Source of the DNA: Rhodosporidiobolus odoratus
Taxonomy: Eukaryota; Basidiomycota; Microbotryomycetes; Sporidiobolales; Sporidiobolaceae
NCBI GenBank assembly: GCA_034387635.1
Contig: JAOANU010000022.1
Location: 186,001-250,000 of the forward strand
Length of the DNA stretch: 64,000 nucleotides
Direction: 5' to 3'
Shown here: piece after piece, positions 1-9,205 of the stretch
Layout: the number at the start of each line of letters is the position of its first letter
How positions within the stretch are numbered: position 1 is the first letter of the stretch
Translations under genes and position numbers: made by a program
The notes under the pieces: model-generated
What the model was told of the DNA's origin: nothing
Database searches by the model: none
What the model saw: only the letters and a program-made list of their open reading frames with translations

Positions 1-530
1 GAAGTAAGCCTCTTCCGTTGCGATAAAGTCCCTTGCTAACGCGGTCCATACTTCCACGCTCAGATCACCGTGGAAGCATTCGCTGATCTGGTCGAGAATC
101 CGGCCTGCTGTCGGTCTGTAGGCGTGGTAGATTCTGTACAGAGGCCACATGAAAACCATCCACGGTCTCTGCGGAACAAGAAGGCAAGTCAGCTAAAGTC
201 CGGCAAGCTTATCGGTCTCTTCCGGAGACTTGCAATGTCTAATATACGACCGATGTCGCCTTTTTCAACGTCCTCGAGAAGGGAGACGAGGCTCTTCCGG
301 CAGCCTGTCCGTCCTGAGTCGTTCACTTGGAGCCACTCGTTATTGAGTGCTTCCTCCATCCTCTCTCGCCAAGCTTGCCGCGCTCTATCTTCCTGGCTAT
401 TAGGCAACACAGGATGATGCCTGTCCAGCTCGCCCAGGAAACGGTCAAACCCCTCTTTGACCATAAGACGGTTTTTGAGCTCGTCTTTGCTGAGAGCCTT
501 GATGCCGTCAATGCTGAGGTTGTTGCCCAT
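1..530 (-). CDS. MGxxxS family member A (5' part, runs off the window edge)
   Basis: Unknown function. The ATG at 530 opens with MGNNLS, a textbook N-myristoylation signal (Gly2, Ser6), so membrane attachment is inferred. The first exon (about 100 residues, to about 215) carries an amphipathic stretch ending in WRERMEEALNNEW, matching the ALxxxW stretch in copies B (ALAAVW), E (ALEEVW) and C (ALTNIW). A second exon, following a cgcag acceptor near 183, stays open to base 1 and has the pattern W..A..F...E seen in C and E (FVDAEW, FVDSEW). I could not fix the donor of intron 1 in phase, so the join is uncertain. The 3' part, including any RS-rich or C-terminal exon, lies outside the window. The 3' end of the LINE lies 470 bp upstream of its start. 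Confidence 0.55.
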
Positions 531-1000
531 GTTGGCCGCGTCGGGATCGATGTGTCGGTGTTTGTATTGAAGTGAGGAAGGCTGGTTATGGCAGGCGGTA
601 AGCGGGACAAGGGCGATGCAGGTCCACGGATGCTAGGCAGTGCTTTGCGCCCTTCGGATACGGCTCCGCCCAAGGCGCCCCCAGGCGCGCTACCAAGCGA
701 CTGTAGCTGGCTAGCATGGTTCCGATCCTTGCGATGGCCGTCGAGCGAGCTCAACCCGCCGCGAAACATACGAACGGCGAGCAGGAGCCTTTATGACGCT
801 GTCCCGGAGAATGACTATGTCAGCGCTTCTAGTACGCAGTGCGGCAGCTATCACGATTAGAGGCGAAGGAGACGGACCCGCGGAATTGCCGACATAACGG
901 CAAAACCGGACTGAGGACGACACCTTACAAACAGCCCCAACTACTTCAGTCGGACTCGCAACGATTCGTGCAGCCTTGCTTAACGCCCTGTAGCCTGCCA
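531..1000. other. Intergenic stretch between copy A and the LINE 3' end
   Basis: No ORF here has recognisable coding similarity. It should hold the promoter of copy A (start at 530, minus strand). No clear target-site duplication of the LINE was found on comparing its last bases with the region around 6.95-7.1 kb. Confidence 0.4.
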
Positions 1001-1254
1001 TTTTTTTTTTGTATCGAAGGAGTTCGATTACAAGGCGGAAAGCTCATAAGCCTGGCTTGATCTACGCAAAGCAACCCTATCTAAGCGTACAACAAAGTGT
1101 GGAACCGGCTACCCCCGCCAAGAAGCGAGGTACACCCCAAACCACTAAAACCGCCGGATAAGAGAGAAGGGAGAACTCGAGAAAAGAGGTTGTCGAGATC
1201 GTCGGAAAATGGGGAGGGTAGGAGGAGGAGGGGGGAGGGGGAGGGGGGCGCTGC

Positions 1255-4209
1255 TCAGGCGCTCAGGAGTCGGTTTTCGAGTCGGATGAGGAAGCGGGAG
1301 GCGAGGGCCTCTGGCGAGGGGGAGGTGAGGGCCGGGTCGGGTCGTATGCGAGACCGGCGGGTTTCGTCAAGGGTGGAAAACGCGATGGCGACAATTGCGC
1401 GGAGGGTGGGCAGAACGGACTTGTCGACTGCTGAAGAGAGGGTAGGGAGGCCGAGGACCAGCTCAGCGGGGGAGAAGGATGTAGAGTTGATGTCGGGGGA
1501 AATGGCGGAGGCGAGGAGGGCGATAGTTTCTTGCCAGTACTCGGCTGAGTGGTGGCAAGTGAAGAAGGCGTGATCCACTGAGTCCTCGGCTCCACAGAAA
1601 ACACACGCCGGCGAGTCCAGCTTGCCGAAACGGTGCAAGGACTTTGCTGTAGTCGTCCCTCCGTGAGCAAGTCGCCAATGGACGTCCACCTCTCGAGCCG
1701 TGGCTGGCTTCCTGCTGATCCAGCGCCACATGCCTTCAAGAGCGACGTCGTCAGGAGCAATCCTGAAAAGCGAGGCAAGGGCGGAGGAGAGAGGGAGTGG
1801 GCGCGAAGCGAGGGCGAGTTGTCGGCGAGCCTCTCCAGCCGAGAAGGCATGGGGGAGGAAGAGGAAGGAGAAGGCAAAGGTGGTAGGCGGGGTTGGAGCA
1901 GGGAGGAGGGTGGGGAGGTCGTAGAGCCCGATAGCGGGTGGAAGAACCGAGGAGAGGAAATCGTCCCCGTCCCGCACCTCTTCCCACGCTTCCCTTGCCA
2001 GGGTCGACCCGGCCACGAAGGAAGCATAACCCGAGTCACGCCCATGCGGCACTCGGTTGTGCCAATAGAGAGCGGCAATGGCGGGGATCCTCCGAAGATG
2101 AGGGGAAGGGGAGAAGAGGGAAGGGGGGAGGGAGAGGAGGTCGGAAGTCGACCAGGAGTGCGGGTACAGGAGAGGTGGGGAGGCCTTTGCTGCCCGAACG
2201 ATGCTCGCCCAGTCGACGTCCTTAGGCTCCTTGAAACCGGCGGAGAATATGCTCCACGGATTTCGAAAGGAGGCGAGGTTTGCGGAGGAGGCGGAAATCG
2301 AGAGAGGGGTGACGTGTCGGGAGAAGGAGGCCCAGGCAGCCTCACTCCAGATGGAGGTGGGGTCAAGGAGGAGGGTGTCGACAAAGCGGAGAGAGTTCGC
2401 GTGGTCGAAATGGACCGGGCTGAGGAGGCCAAGACCCCCCGCCGACCTCGGGAGGAAAACCTTCTCCTTGGACAGGAGATGACGCCTCCCCGGACCCCAT
2501 ACGAAGTCGATAAGGAGGGTCTCAAGGCCCGAAAGGAAAGAGGCCGGCGCCGGAGAGAAGGACAGGAGGTGGAGGGAGCGGGAGAGGAGATGGGAGTTGG
2601 CAAAGTCGGTCCGGGTCCGAGGGTCGAGGTAAACCGCCGCCGCCTTCGAAGCCTGGGCCTGCAGGTTCGAAAGGAGCAGTGAGTAGAAGGGCAGTGTCTC
2701 TTCGCCAGGAGAGAGGGGGAAACCCGCCCAGGTGAACGAGTTGTCCTCGCTCCACCGGATCTGCAGTGCCTCCTCTCCATCTCTTGCCTGGTCTCCTATC
2801 GCTGCTGCTTCGGTCTTGAGGACATTGAGGCACCCATTCGTTGCCATCTGCCAATCTTCGGCAAGCCCTGTGAGTGAGGGGAGAGCTTTGGCAAGGGACT
2901 CAGCCGCAAAAATCACATCGTCCGCAAAAGCGAGGCGAGTGAGGATGGGGGCACGAGATGAAGGGAGGGGAGAATACAGGGTTAGCGAGATTTTCCTTAC
3001 TACCAGCGCATCAAGGAAAGGCTGGAAAGCCACGATCCAAGAGTTGCAGGAGAGAGGATCGCCCTGTGGTATACCTGTCCGGAGCTGGATCCCATCCGAG
3101 AGAAAACCATTCACAATAAAACGAGCTCTAAGCGCCTCTCCATCATAGAGGGCGCGAAGAAGGCGGAGGAAGGGAGGGGGAGCACCAAACGCTTCGTAGC
3201 ACTCAAGAATCCAGGAAGGAGAGACAAGGTCGTACGCTTTCTCCTGGTCAAGGGAGAGCAGTACGGCCTCGGGTAGTCCTAGATCCTTGAGAAGCTGTAT
3301 GAGAAAACGAAGGTGAGTACCCGCGTCGGAAGCCAGCCGACCGGGTACGAAGCCATGTTGGACAGAGGGAATGATGGAAGGGAGGACACGGTTGAGACGG
3401 GTGACGATGCACTTGGCCATAATCTTGTAGTCTGTTTCTCGTAAAGAGATTGGACGCCAGTAGCGTAGATCCTTAGGATCTGCACCGGCCTTCTGGCTCT
3501 TGCAGAGGAGGCGGACTTGTGCGACGGTCTGGGAGGGGGGAAGGGAGGAAGAAGCCCAAGTCTCGTTAAAAGTCGCCGCCAGATCCTCTGCCACGATCGC
3601 TGGACAGGCCCTGTAGAACTCGTAGGGTAATCCAGACGGACCGGGGGAGGAGTCTTTTGGAGTTAGTGCGATTGCCGCCTTCACCTCGTCCGCAGAGAAA
3701 GGCTGAGCAAGTGCAGCCGCCGCTTCAGCACTCATCCTCTTCCCATAGCAAGCGTCACTTGCGGGAGTGGAGGAGCGCAGGGCAAGAAGGAGGGAGGAGC
3801 GGGTAGAGGAGACAGAAGCGGAGGGAAAAGGGGTCAGAGTAAAGACGGACCTGAAGAAGGAGTCGACGCTTGCGAGTGCTTCTTCGATCTTGACAGTCTC
3901 GGTTCCATCAGGCAGCTTGAGGCTCGAGAAGGTAATGCTCTTGCTCCGAGCCTGCAGGCGAGAAATGAGGGAGGAAGTGAGAGCTGGTCCGTCTGCAAGG
4001 AGAGGGAAATGGGAGCGACGACTTAGCTGATTCCGCTCCTCCCTCCCAATCTCGCGCAACACCTCCTCCGCGCCCCACCATTCAAGTTGCTCGTTATCCC
4101 CCAGCGGGAAGTGAGCTTCTAGAGCAGAGAGGGCCGCTTCAGCAGTATGCCGACGTTGGTTGCGGAGGTCTCGGCAGGAGCGAGCCCACCGAGCAGCGAA
4201 GGCGGCCAA
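1255..4209 (-). CDS. LINE ORF2, reverse transcriptase part
   Basis: 984 residues from the first in-frame Met; similarity extends upstream of it, in the same frame, to about 4.4 kb. Reverse transcriptase boxes are visible in order: YWRPISL, QHGFVPGR, LSLDQEKAYD, GIPQGDPLS and AFADD (the catalytic Asp pair). The C-terminal part has a WRLAHG stretch followed by a CxxC...H...C finger (CVFCGAEDSVDH), the zf-RVT type common in fungal LINEs. It would copy the element RNA into DNA at a nicked target. It is separated from the endonuclease part by a frame change, so the intact polyprotein cannot be read from this copy without frameshifting. Confidence 0.85.
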   Translation of the reverse strand: MAAFAARWARSCRDLRNQRRHTAEAALSALEAHFPLGDNEQLEWWGAEEVLREIGREERNQLSRRSHFPLLADGPALTSSLISRLQARSKSITFSSLKLPDGTETVKIEEALASVDSFFRSVFTLTPFPSASVSSTRSSLLLALRSSTPASDACYGKRMSAEAAAALAQPFSADEVKAAIALTPKDSSPGPSGLPYEFYRACPAIVAEDLAATFNETWASSSLPPSQTVAQVRLLCKSQKAGADPKDLRYWRPISLRETDYKIMAKCIVTRLNRVLPSIIPSVQHGFVPGRLASDAGTHLRFLIQLLKDLGLPEAVLLSLDQEKAYDLVSPSWILECYEAFGAPPPFLRLLRALYDGEALRARFIVNGFLSDGIQLRTGIPQGDPLSCNSWIVAFQPFLDALVVRKISLTLYSPLPSSRAPILTRLAFADDVIFAAESLAKALPSLTGLAEDWQMATNGCLNVLKTEAAAIGDQARDGEEALQIRWSEDNSFTWAGFPLSPGEETLPFYSLLLSNLQAQASKAAAVYLDPRTRTDFANSHLLSRSLHLLSFSPAPASFLSGLETLLIDFVWGPGRRHLLSKEKVFLPRSAGGLGLLSPVHFDHANSLRFVDTLLLDPTSIWSEAAWASFSRHVTPLSISASSANLASFRNPWSIFSAGFKEPKDVDWASIVRAAKASPPLLYPHSWSTSDLLSLPPSLFSPSPHLRRIPAIAALYWHNRVPHGRDSGYASFVAGSTLAREAWEEVRDGDDFLSSVLPPAIGLYDLPTLLPAPTPPTTFAFSFLFLPHAFSAGEARRQLALASRPLPLSSALASLFRIAPDDVALEGMWRWISRKPATAREVDVHWRLAHGGTTTAKSLHRFGKLDSPACVFCGAEDSVDHAFFTCHHSAEYWQETIALLASAISPDINSTSFSPAELVLGLPTLSSAVDKSVLPTLRAIVAIAFSTLDETRRSRIRPDPALTSPSPEALASRFLIRLENRLLSA

Positions 4210-4334
4210 GTCGCGTTTTGCAGCTTCCCACCAAGCAGTCGTGCTGGGAAACGTGCTCCTTGACGGGCGTAGTGCGGTCAGGTAGAAAGCATGAAGCTCC
4301 TCTCTGAACCGCCCATCTGCACATATCGAGGGGT

Positions 4335-5111
4335 TCAGCCGGAAGAGGGAGAGTTCGAGGAGGGCAGGCGGGTCAGCGCAGGATCTGATCTTGGGCCTTC
4401 CAGCTCGAAAGAGGCAGATACAGGCCGATGGTCTGAGAAAGGAGCGGTGTAGACAACTAGCGCGTCACGGAGGGCGGAGCGGTGTTTGGAAGAGAAGAGG
4501 ATGTGATCGATTCGAGAAGAGGAAACGACACGCCTGTTCATCTTGTGTGGACGAGTGAAGAGGGACTTGAGCGGGTGCCGAAGCCGTAGTGCGTCCGAAT
4601 GCAGCACTGGAAGGTGCTGCACCAGCTCTGCCCAGTGATGGCCTCGAGCATGCTGGTTGCGACGATCTGCTACGGGATCAGGGCAGTCATTCATGTCCCC
4701 AACAAAGAGGGAGAAAGAGTGGGGTATGCGAGGGGGGAAAGTGAGGGAAGAGAAGAAGGTCAAGCGTGCCTTGTCTTCCACCGGGGCATAAATGTTTGTA
4801 ACTTGGACTGTTGGCCCGTCCTGCGGGCACAATGTCACGGTGAGTGTACGATCATCATTACCAACGGTGGCAGAAGGACGGCTCGAGAGGATGAGGGAGG
4901 GGTGGACGAGGGTGAAGAGGTGACGAGATGAGAAAGACTCGCCGGGCCAGAGAGCTTCAAGCTCAGCACGCCGATTCAGATCGAGGTGATGTTCCTGAAG
5001 GCAGACTATCTGTGGAAGAGGGGAGAGGGAGAGGAGGAAAGCAAAGACGTCGCGCTGCACGCTCTCTCGAGCAAGTGAGCGGACGTTGAAGGTCAATATG
5101 GTTACTTTCAT
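4335..5111 (-). CDS. LINE ORF2, APE-type endonuclease part
   Basis: 258 residues. Exonuclease/endonuclease/phosphatase fold motifs are clear: LTFNVRSL near the start, CLQEHH (metal-binding Glu), NIYAP, GDMND, SRIDHILF and SDHRPVSA near the end. The role is nicking of target DNA to prime reverse transcription. The ATG at 5111 overlaps the ORF1 stop as ATGA, an arrangement that in other LINEs allows reinitiation. The frame ends at 4335, while the continuing homology to the RT part is in another frame, so one indel lies roughly within 4336-4420. Confidence 0.85.
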   Translation of the reverse strand: MKVTILTFNVRSLARESVQRDVFAFLLSLSPLPQIVCLQEHHLDLNRRAELEALWPGESFSSRHLFTLVHPSLILSSRPSATVGNDDRTLTVTLCPQDGPTVQVTNIYAPVEDKARLTFFSSLTFPPRIPHSFSLFVGDMNDCPDPVADRRNQHARGHHWAELVQHLPVLHSDALRLRHPLKSLFTRPHKMNRRVVSSSRIDHILFSSKHRSALRDALVVYTAPFSDHRPVSASFELEGPRSDPALTRLPSSNSPSSG

Positions 5112-6904
5112 TGGGTAGGGTGGGGGGAAGTGAGCTGGGAGGAAGAGGACTCAGTTTGGGTTGGGGGAATCTCGCCTTCTTGCAGAATCCGCTCTACTTC
5201 CTTCTTCTCCTCCTCCTCCTCCTCATCCAACCATTCTTCCTCCTCCTTGCTCCCAGCCCCGCTACCTGATCCACCCCCATCCTTCCGTGCTACGACGCAT
5301 TCTCTCGCGCCCGAAATAGGGCCACCACAAGGACCCGCAGCGGGACCAGCAGGCTGGAAGAGGAGGGCGGAGGCGAAGGGGATGTGGGCCGGAAGGGGAG
5401 ACTTGTGGGAGACGTTTTGGCGTTTGGCAGGTGAGGGGTGCGGGAGAGGAGAGGAGGAGGAGGAAGACTGGGAGGTAGTGATGGTGGGGGAGAGGGCTGC
5501 TCTCGCGCGCTTCTTCTCGGCTAGGAGGAGCCGGTTTTGCGCCTTAGAGGGAGTCCTCGGAATGGAAGGGTGGGGGGCGCCCGTGTCTCCAGCCACCGTC
5601 TCATGGTGGAGTCGGCTGAAGGTGGAAGTGGCGATTGGGATACCGTTGTTGCCAGTGGCGGAAGGTGGGAAGCGAGGGGAGGCGAAGCTGAAGGGGATTT
5701 GGGACCACGAGGGAATCGGATTGGAGGCTTTGGCGCCGTTGCGGTTCTTGCCGGTGGGGTCAGTGCAGTGGATGGAAATGTGGCCAAACTTTGAGCAGCT
5801 GCGGCATTGCACCCGGGGGCAGCTTGCCGCAACATGCCCGCTCAAGCGGCACGAGGTACAGAAAAGCACCTCGTACGAGTGCCGGACTGCCAGCTCGACG
5901 CGGCCAATCGTGACCTTGTTGGGGAGAAGGTCCGCGAGCTTCAGCTTGCGGTCTGCTGGGTCGGAAGGGAGGAGGGAAGGGTCCTTGAGGCGGACGTAGG
6001 CGGCGACATGTCCGGCAGTAGTCATGACGCCCGAAGTCGTCTTTGAGTAGAGCTGGTGAATCTGTACCAGCTCAAGAGAGGAGAGGGGGGAGAGAAGTTC
6101 TGTCAGTGAAGTGATCAGAAGGGGGGGGGAGAGATTGAGGTCAGTGAGAGAAAGCCGGAGCTCGACTAGATTGAGCAGGTGGGTCTGCGGTGCATAAGAG
6201 CGTTGCAGCGCTTTACCCATGTACTCGAAGGGTTTCCCCAAGCCGTCTTGGAAGGCGTGAGGGCTGGAGAAAGCAATGTCGATCACATGCGCCGCGGCTT
6301 GACTTTCACGGGCCTGGAGGGTGCGGACATAACGGCCACCGCTTGTCTTGCCGACGAGTTTCTTGAGGAGGTCGGAGGTGGGGGTTGGGGCGTCGAGGAG
6401 GGCAGGGAGGCGGGCGGAGGGGCCGTCGTAGTGGTCGATCATGTCGTCCCGAATCTTGTGGACGAGGGTAGATCGGGCCTTTCCCTCAACGGCGGAATGG
6501 GTGGGGATGTAGTGCCGGATTGTGTTCCGCGGGACTTCGGAAGCAGGTGAGAGCATGGAGCGGGCGCTCTCACGCACCGCTGCTGCCTCCTCCCACTTCG
6601 TAGAATCTTCGCTGAACAAAACCCGAACCATGTTCCCCTCCTTCCCGCCGTCGGCAAAGTGTTGGGCCCTGTAGTATTCCTTGATCGCTGCTGCCATCTC
6701 CCCTTTGACCGCTTCGGACGCGCTATCCCAGGCGTTGCGGGCGAGGTTGGCGGCGGCGGTTTCGGGTGCGACGGCGGCGGCGTAAGATCGGGTGGGGTTG
6801 GCGGTCTGGGGTGAACCCGGCGGGTTCTCCTGGATCGCAGGTAGCGCTTGTGCAGCAGTAGCAGTTTCCAGCACCAGAGCCATGCCTGTTCCACTATCTT
6901 GCAT
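5108..6904 (-). CDS. LINE ORF1, Gag-like nucleic-acid-binding protein
   Basis: 598 residues from ATG at 6904. Two adjacent CCHC zinc knuckles of spacing C2C4H4C (CTSCRLSGHVAASC and CRSCSKFGHISIHC) lie around residues 350-380. The tail is Ser/Pro-rich and ends in an acidic Glu run. This is the usual ORF1 of Tad1/I-type LINEs, which binds element RNA to form the particle. A C9 run in the coding strand at about 6121-6129 is a possible slippage point but the frame is intact. The stop overlaps the ORF2 start. Confidence 0.8.
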   Translation of the reverse strand: MQDSGTGMALVLETATAAQALPAIQENPPGSPQTANPTRSYAAAVAPETAAANLARNAWDSASEAVKGEMAAAIKEYYRAQHFADGGKEGNMVRVLFSEDSTKWEEAAAVRESARSMLSPASEVPRNTIRHYIPTHSAVEGKARSTLVHKIRDDMIDHYDGPSARLPALLDAPTPTSDLLKKLVGKTSGGRYVRTLQARESQAAAHVIDIAFSSPHAFQDGLGKPFEYMGKALQRSYAPQTHLLNLVELRLSLTDLNLSPPLLITSLTELLSPLSSLELVQIHQLYSKTTSGVMTTAGHVAAYVRLKDPSLLPSDPADRKLKLADLLPNKVTIGRVELAVRHSYEVLFCTSCRLSGHVAASCPRVQCRSCSKFGHISIHCTDPTGKNRNGAKASNPIPSWSQIPFSFASPRFPPSATGNNGIPIATSTFSRLHHETVAGDTGAPHPSIPRTPSKAQNRLLLAEKKRARAALSPTITTSQSSSSSSPLPHPSPAKRQNVSHKSPLPAHIPFASALLFQPAGPAAGPCGGPISGARECVVARKDGGGSGSGAGSKEEEEWLDEEEEEEKKEVERILQEGEIPPTQTESSSSQLTSPHPTQ

Positions 6905-7097
6905 AAGTTGCAGTGTAGTAACTGATGAGGCAGGCGAGCGTGGTATTCAATGAGATTGTAACCGAGACTTGATCGACAGGAATGGGTCAAGGAGAAATGG
7001 CAATAGCGGCTGCGGACGGGTGCGAGACCTGGTCAGGTCGTAGTCGTACGTTGCACGACAGCGATGGGCGTGTCTTTGATCACCAGCAAGCCCAAGC

Positions 7098-7465
7098 ATA
7101 AGGGTTGCAGGTGAGAGAGCTGAAGGAGAAATACTGTTTGATAATAGATTACACTCCTACTTATAGATTTTGGAAAGGCGCGCGCAAGTTACCTAGAACG
7201 CTCATTATAGACTTCGACGACTCGTACACCCGCAACCTACTCGCCCTCATCGCCCAGCATCTTTTCCTTCTCGATTCTTCAGAAAATAGTCAAGATGACC
7301 CTTGTACGGCGCTGTGGGATCCGCAAGACTGGGAAAAGAGGGTGGCCGTAGTGAACGTGGACTCTCCAGACCGTTCCGTCTGTTCTATCCCTTCTAGGTA
7401 GGTGACAGTCGACAGGCTAAACCCGTCTTTTTTCCTCCCTGGTCTGCCTGTACCTCCCGTTCGCC
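7098..7465 (+). pseudogene. Duplicated 5' fragment of the PABA synthase gene
   Basis: About 360 bp closely match (by eye about 90%) the minus strand at 14510-14175: promoter, first exon and start of intron 1 of the PABA synthase gene. Shared peptides include LIIDF, DSYTRNLLALIAQHLF and CTALWDPQDWEKRV. The start ATG has become TTG and the exon 1 donor (gtgcgc in the parent) is replaced, so it cannot make the parental N terminus. Presence of promoter and intron sequence means DNA-level duplication rather than a retrocopy. It abuts the 5' end of the LINE. Confidence 0.8.
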
Positions 7466-9205
7466 GTACATCGCTGATCCCCTTGTCCGCAGACCCTTTG
7501 TCCGCTTAACTACTCTGCGCCGAGACTGCGATCTCCCATGTCCTCGACTGGGCGCGGCGAGTGGTCCTGGTGACTTTGGCTGCAACCGAGGTTTCCCAGA
7601 AACCTAACGCCTGTTCTCACGAGCAATCTTGCAGAACCTATGGAGCGTCGGATCTACCCGAAAGCTTTGTAAGTTGAGGCAGGGTGAGCTGGGAATGCAG
7701 GAGGACGCCATCACCTCGGTAAGCCCCCGGTTCATCTTCGCAGGACTGCAAACTTACCCGTGACTGTCGACTTTCGCAGGCTGCAAGATCTTCTTTGCAG
7801 GGCAGAGCCTCTTTGCCTTGTGTGCAAGCTGAGACTAAAGAGATGGCGATTGCAGGGCGTCAAAGACGGTTTGTACTGCCCTTTCCCCCTTTGTTGTCCC
7901 CTTGCATTGAGGTGCGTCTCTGCTATCAACCTGATTTCCTTGAGCTACCTGCAGCGTCTAATCCAAGTGCTACACTGTCCCGCGAACCTCCTCGTCCGTT
8001 TTGCGCCTTATTCCATTTCGTTGAACCAGCCTGGACAGCTTGTGTGAGGCAGGCAACCGCGAAGGTCCCCCTTTGGCGTCATCCACGAGACAGTAGACTC
8101 TTCGAGAGCTATCATGCACACGTCACAGCCATGGGAAGCTCAAAGCAGCGCTCGCTGATTACCGACTTTTTCCTCCATTTTTCCTTTCTTCCCTCACACA
8201 TTCCCCCGTCTCGATCAGCTGTGCGCCCTTCCCTTCTCTCGAAGCATATCTCTCTCTCTTTCTCAAGCAGGCTCGTCGCCTTGCAGCTTGCCTGTCTTCG
8301 TCGGCGTTCTCGTGATGAAACCTCTCTCCTGCTCTTCGGCTGCAGAACACCTGTCGATATCATTCTTGGGTCAGTCACTCACCGTCAAATCTTCGGTCTT
8401 CATGAAGTGCAGCTCGCGTCATACCTCTAGCAGAGTGAACGCCCTACGTGGATCTCTCGCTACCTTGCACATCAATTTTTCGTCTACTTCGAATTGCAAG
8501 AGTTATGCCTTTGTGATCCCTTCGCCTGACTGGTTTCGGGCTTAGGTTGATCGGTCCTACTGTGAGATGCGAGAAAGAAGTGTGTGCTCCCGCGCGCGCC
8601 GAACTGGCCGTGCTCCACCGTGGGGCGGCCGCCGGCATCTGCCCTTTCCGCTTCCGGCATGGTCTTTGTTGCTGCACTTTCTTTGCCGTCAAGCAGTGCT
8701 CGGAGCCGCGACTGGGAAGGAGCTCTTACCATCGCCAGACTCAACGACAACGCCGATGCAAGCCACCTTCCAGCCCACCTCGATACCAACTCCCGCCTCT
8801 TCAAGCTAACAAGAGCCACTCGAGCAGTCCGACGACGAGGGACAGCCTTCTCGGAGTGCTTGATCGTCAGCTAGTTACCTTTGAAGCCGGCAAGTTCAAG
8901 GCTTGAAGCATCTCCGCCAAGCTCCGCCTGCCATTTCTTGACGGCGGAGTTCTCAATTGACGCCTTCCTCTCTTGGGATTGCTTGTCGTGGCTTCTCCTC
9001 GGTGCTCTCCTACCTTCTCTTTTGATATTTTCCAATCAACCTTGCCTGCCGGACAAGTCGGAACGTCCTCATTTGGCGCACCTCATCTACCGATCACGAA
9101 CAGCTGTAATACAGCAGCGCTTCCGCCGTCCTACTAGTTTGGCTACCAGCCTTATCTGCTCAACACCGTCACTCGTTCCCTTCCGGCACATCTCCCACTT
9201 ACAAG
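7466..9205 (+). other. Long pyrimidine-rich non-coding stretch upstream of GH105
   Basis: 1.7 kb without a gene I can support. The plus strand is rich in ct/tc runs (for example around 8160-8270 and 8990-9100), as expected of long leaders and promoters in this type of genome. Open frames such as the one starting at 7795 have no recognisable similarity and no consistent splice partners. Some donor-like (ggtaag at about 7720) and acceptor-like (tttgcag, tcgcag) sites suggest non-coding or leader exons, but nothing can be joined with confidence. Confidence 0.4.

Larger units (their letters stand above)
1001..7095 (-). mobile_element. Non-LTR retrotransposon (LINE), two ORFs, nearly full length
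   Basis: Minus-strand element with the LINE order ORF1 (two CCHC zinc knuckles, 6904-5108), ORF2 endonuclease (5111-4335), reverse transcriptase and zinc-finger tail (to 1255), a short 3' UTR, and an A10 tail seen as T10 at 1001-1010. No LTRs, integrase or protease are present. The APE-type endonuclease, the FADD form of the RT box and the C-terminal zf-RVT finger fit the Tad1/I-like clade known from fungi; I see no RNase H domain. The 5' boundary is taken as about 7095, where similarity to the PABA synthase promoter begins. ORF2 is interrupted once by a frame change near 4.34-4.42 kb, so this copy is probably not autonomous, though otherwise well preserved and thus fairly young. Confidence 0.85.

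Noticed and set aside
1263..2780. Long open frames antisense to or overlapping the LINE RT (both strands)
   Set aside because: They are Pro/Ser/Arg-rich shadows of the RT frame in GC-rich DNA, without motifs or starts of their own.
8131..8170. A frame starting MGSSKQRSLITDFF resembles a PCNA-interacting (PIP) box and another MG start
   Set aside because: The frame continues into a pyrimidine-rich stretch with no further similarity or splice partner, and position 6 is Gln rather than Ser; most likely chance.
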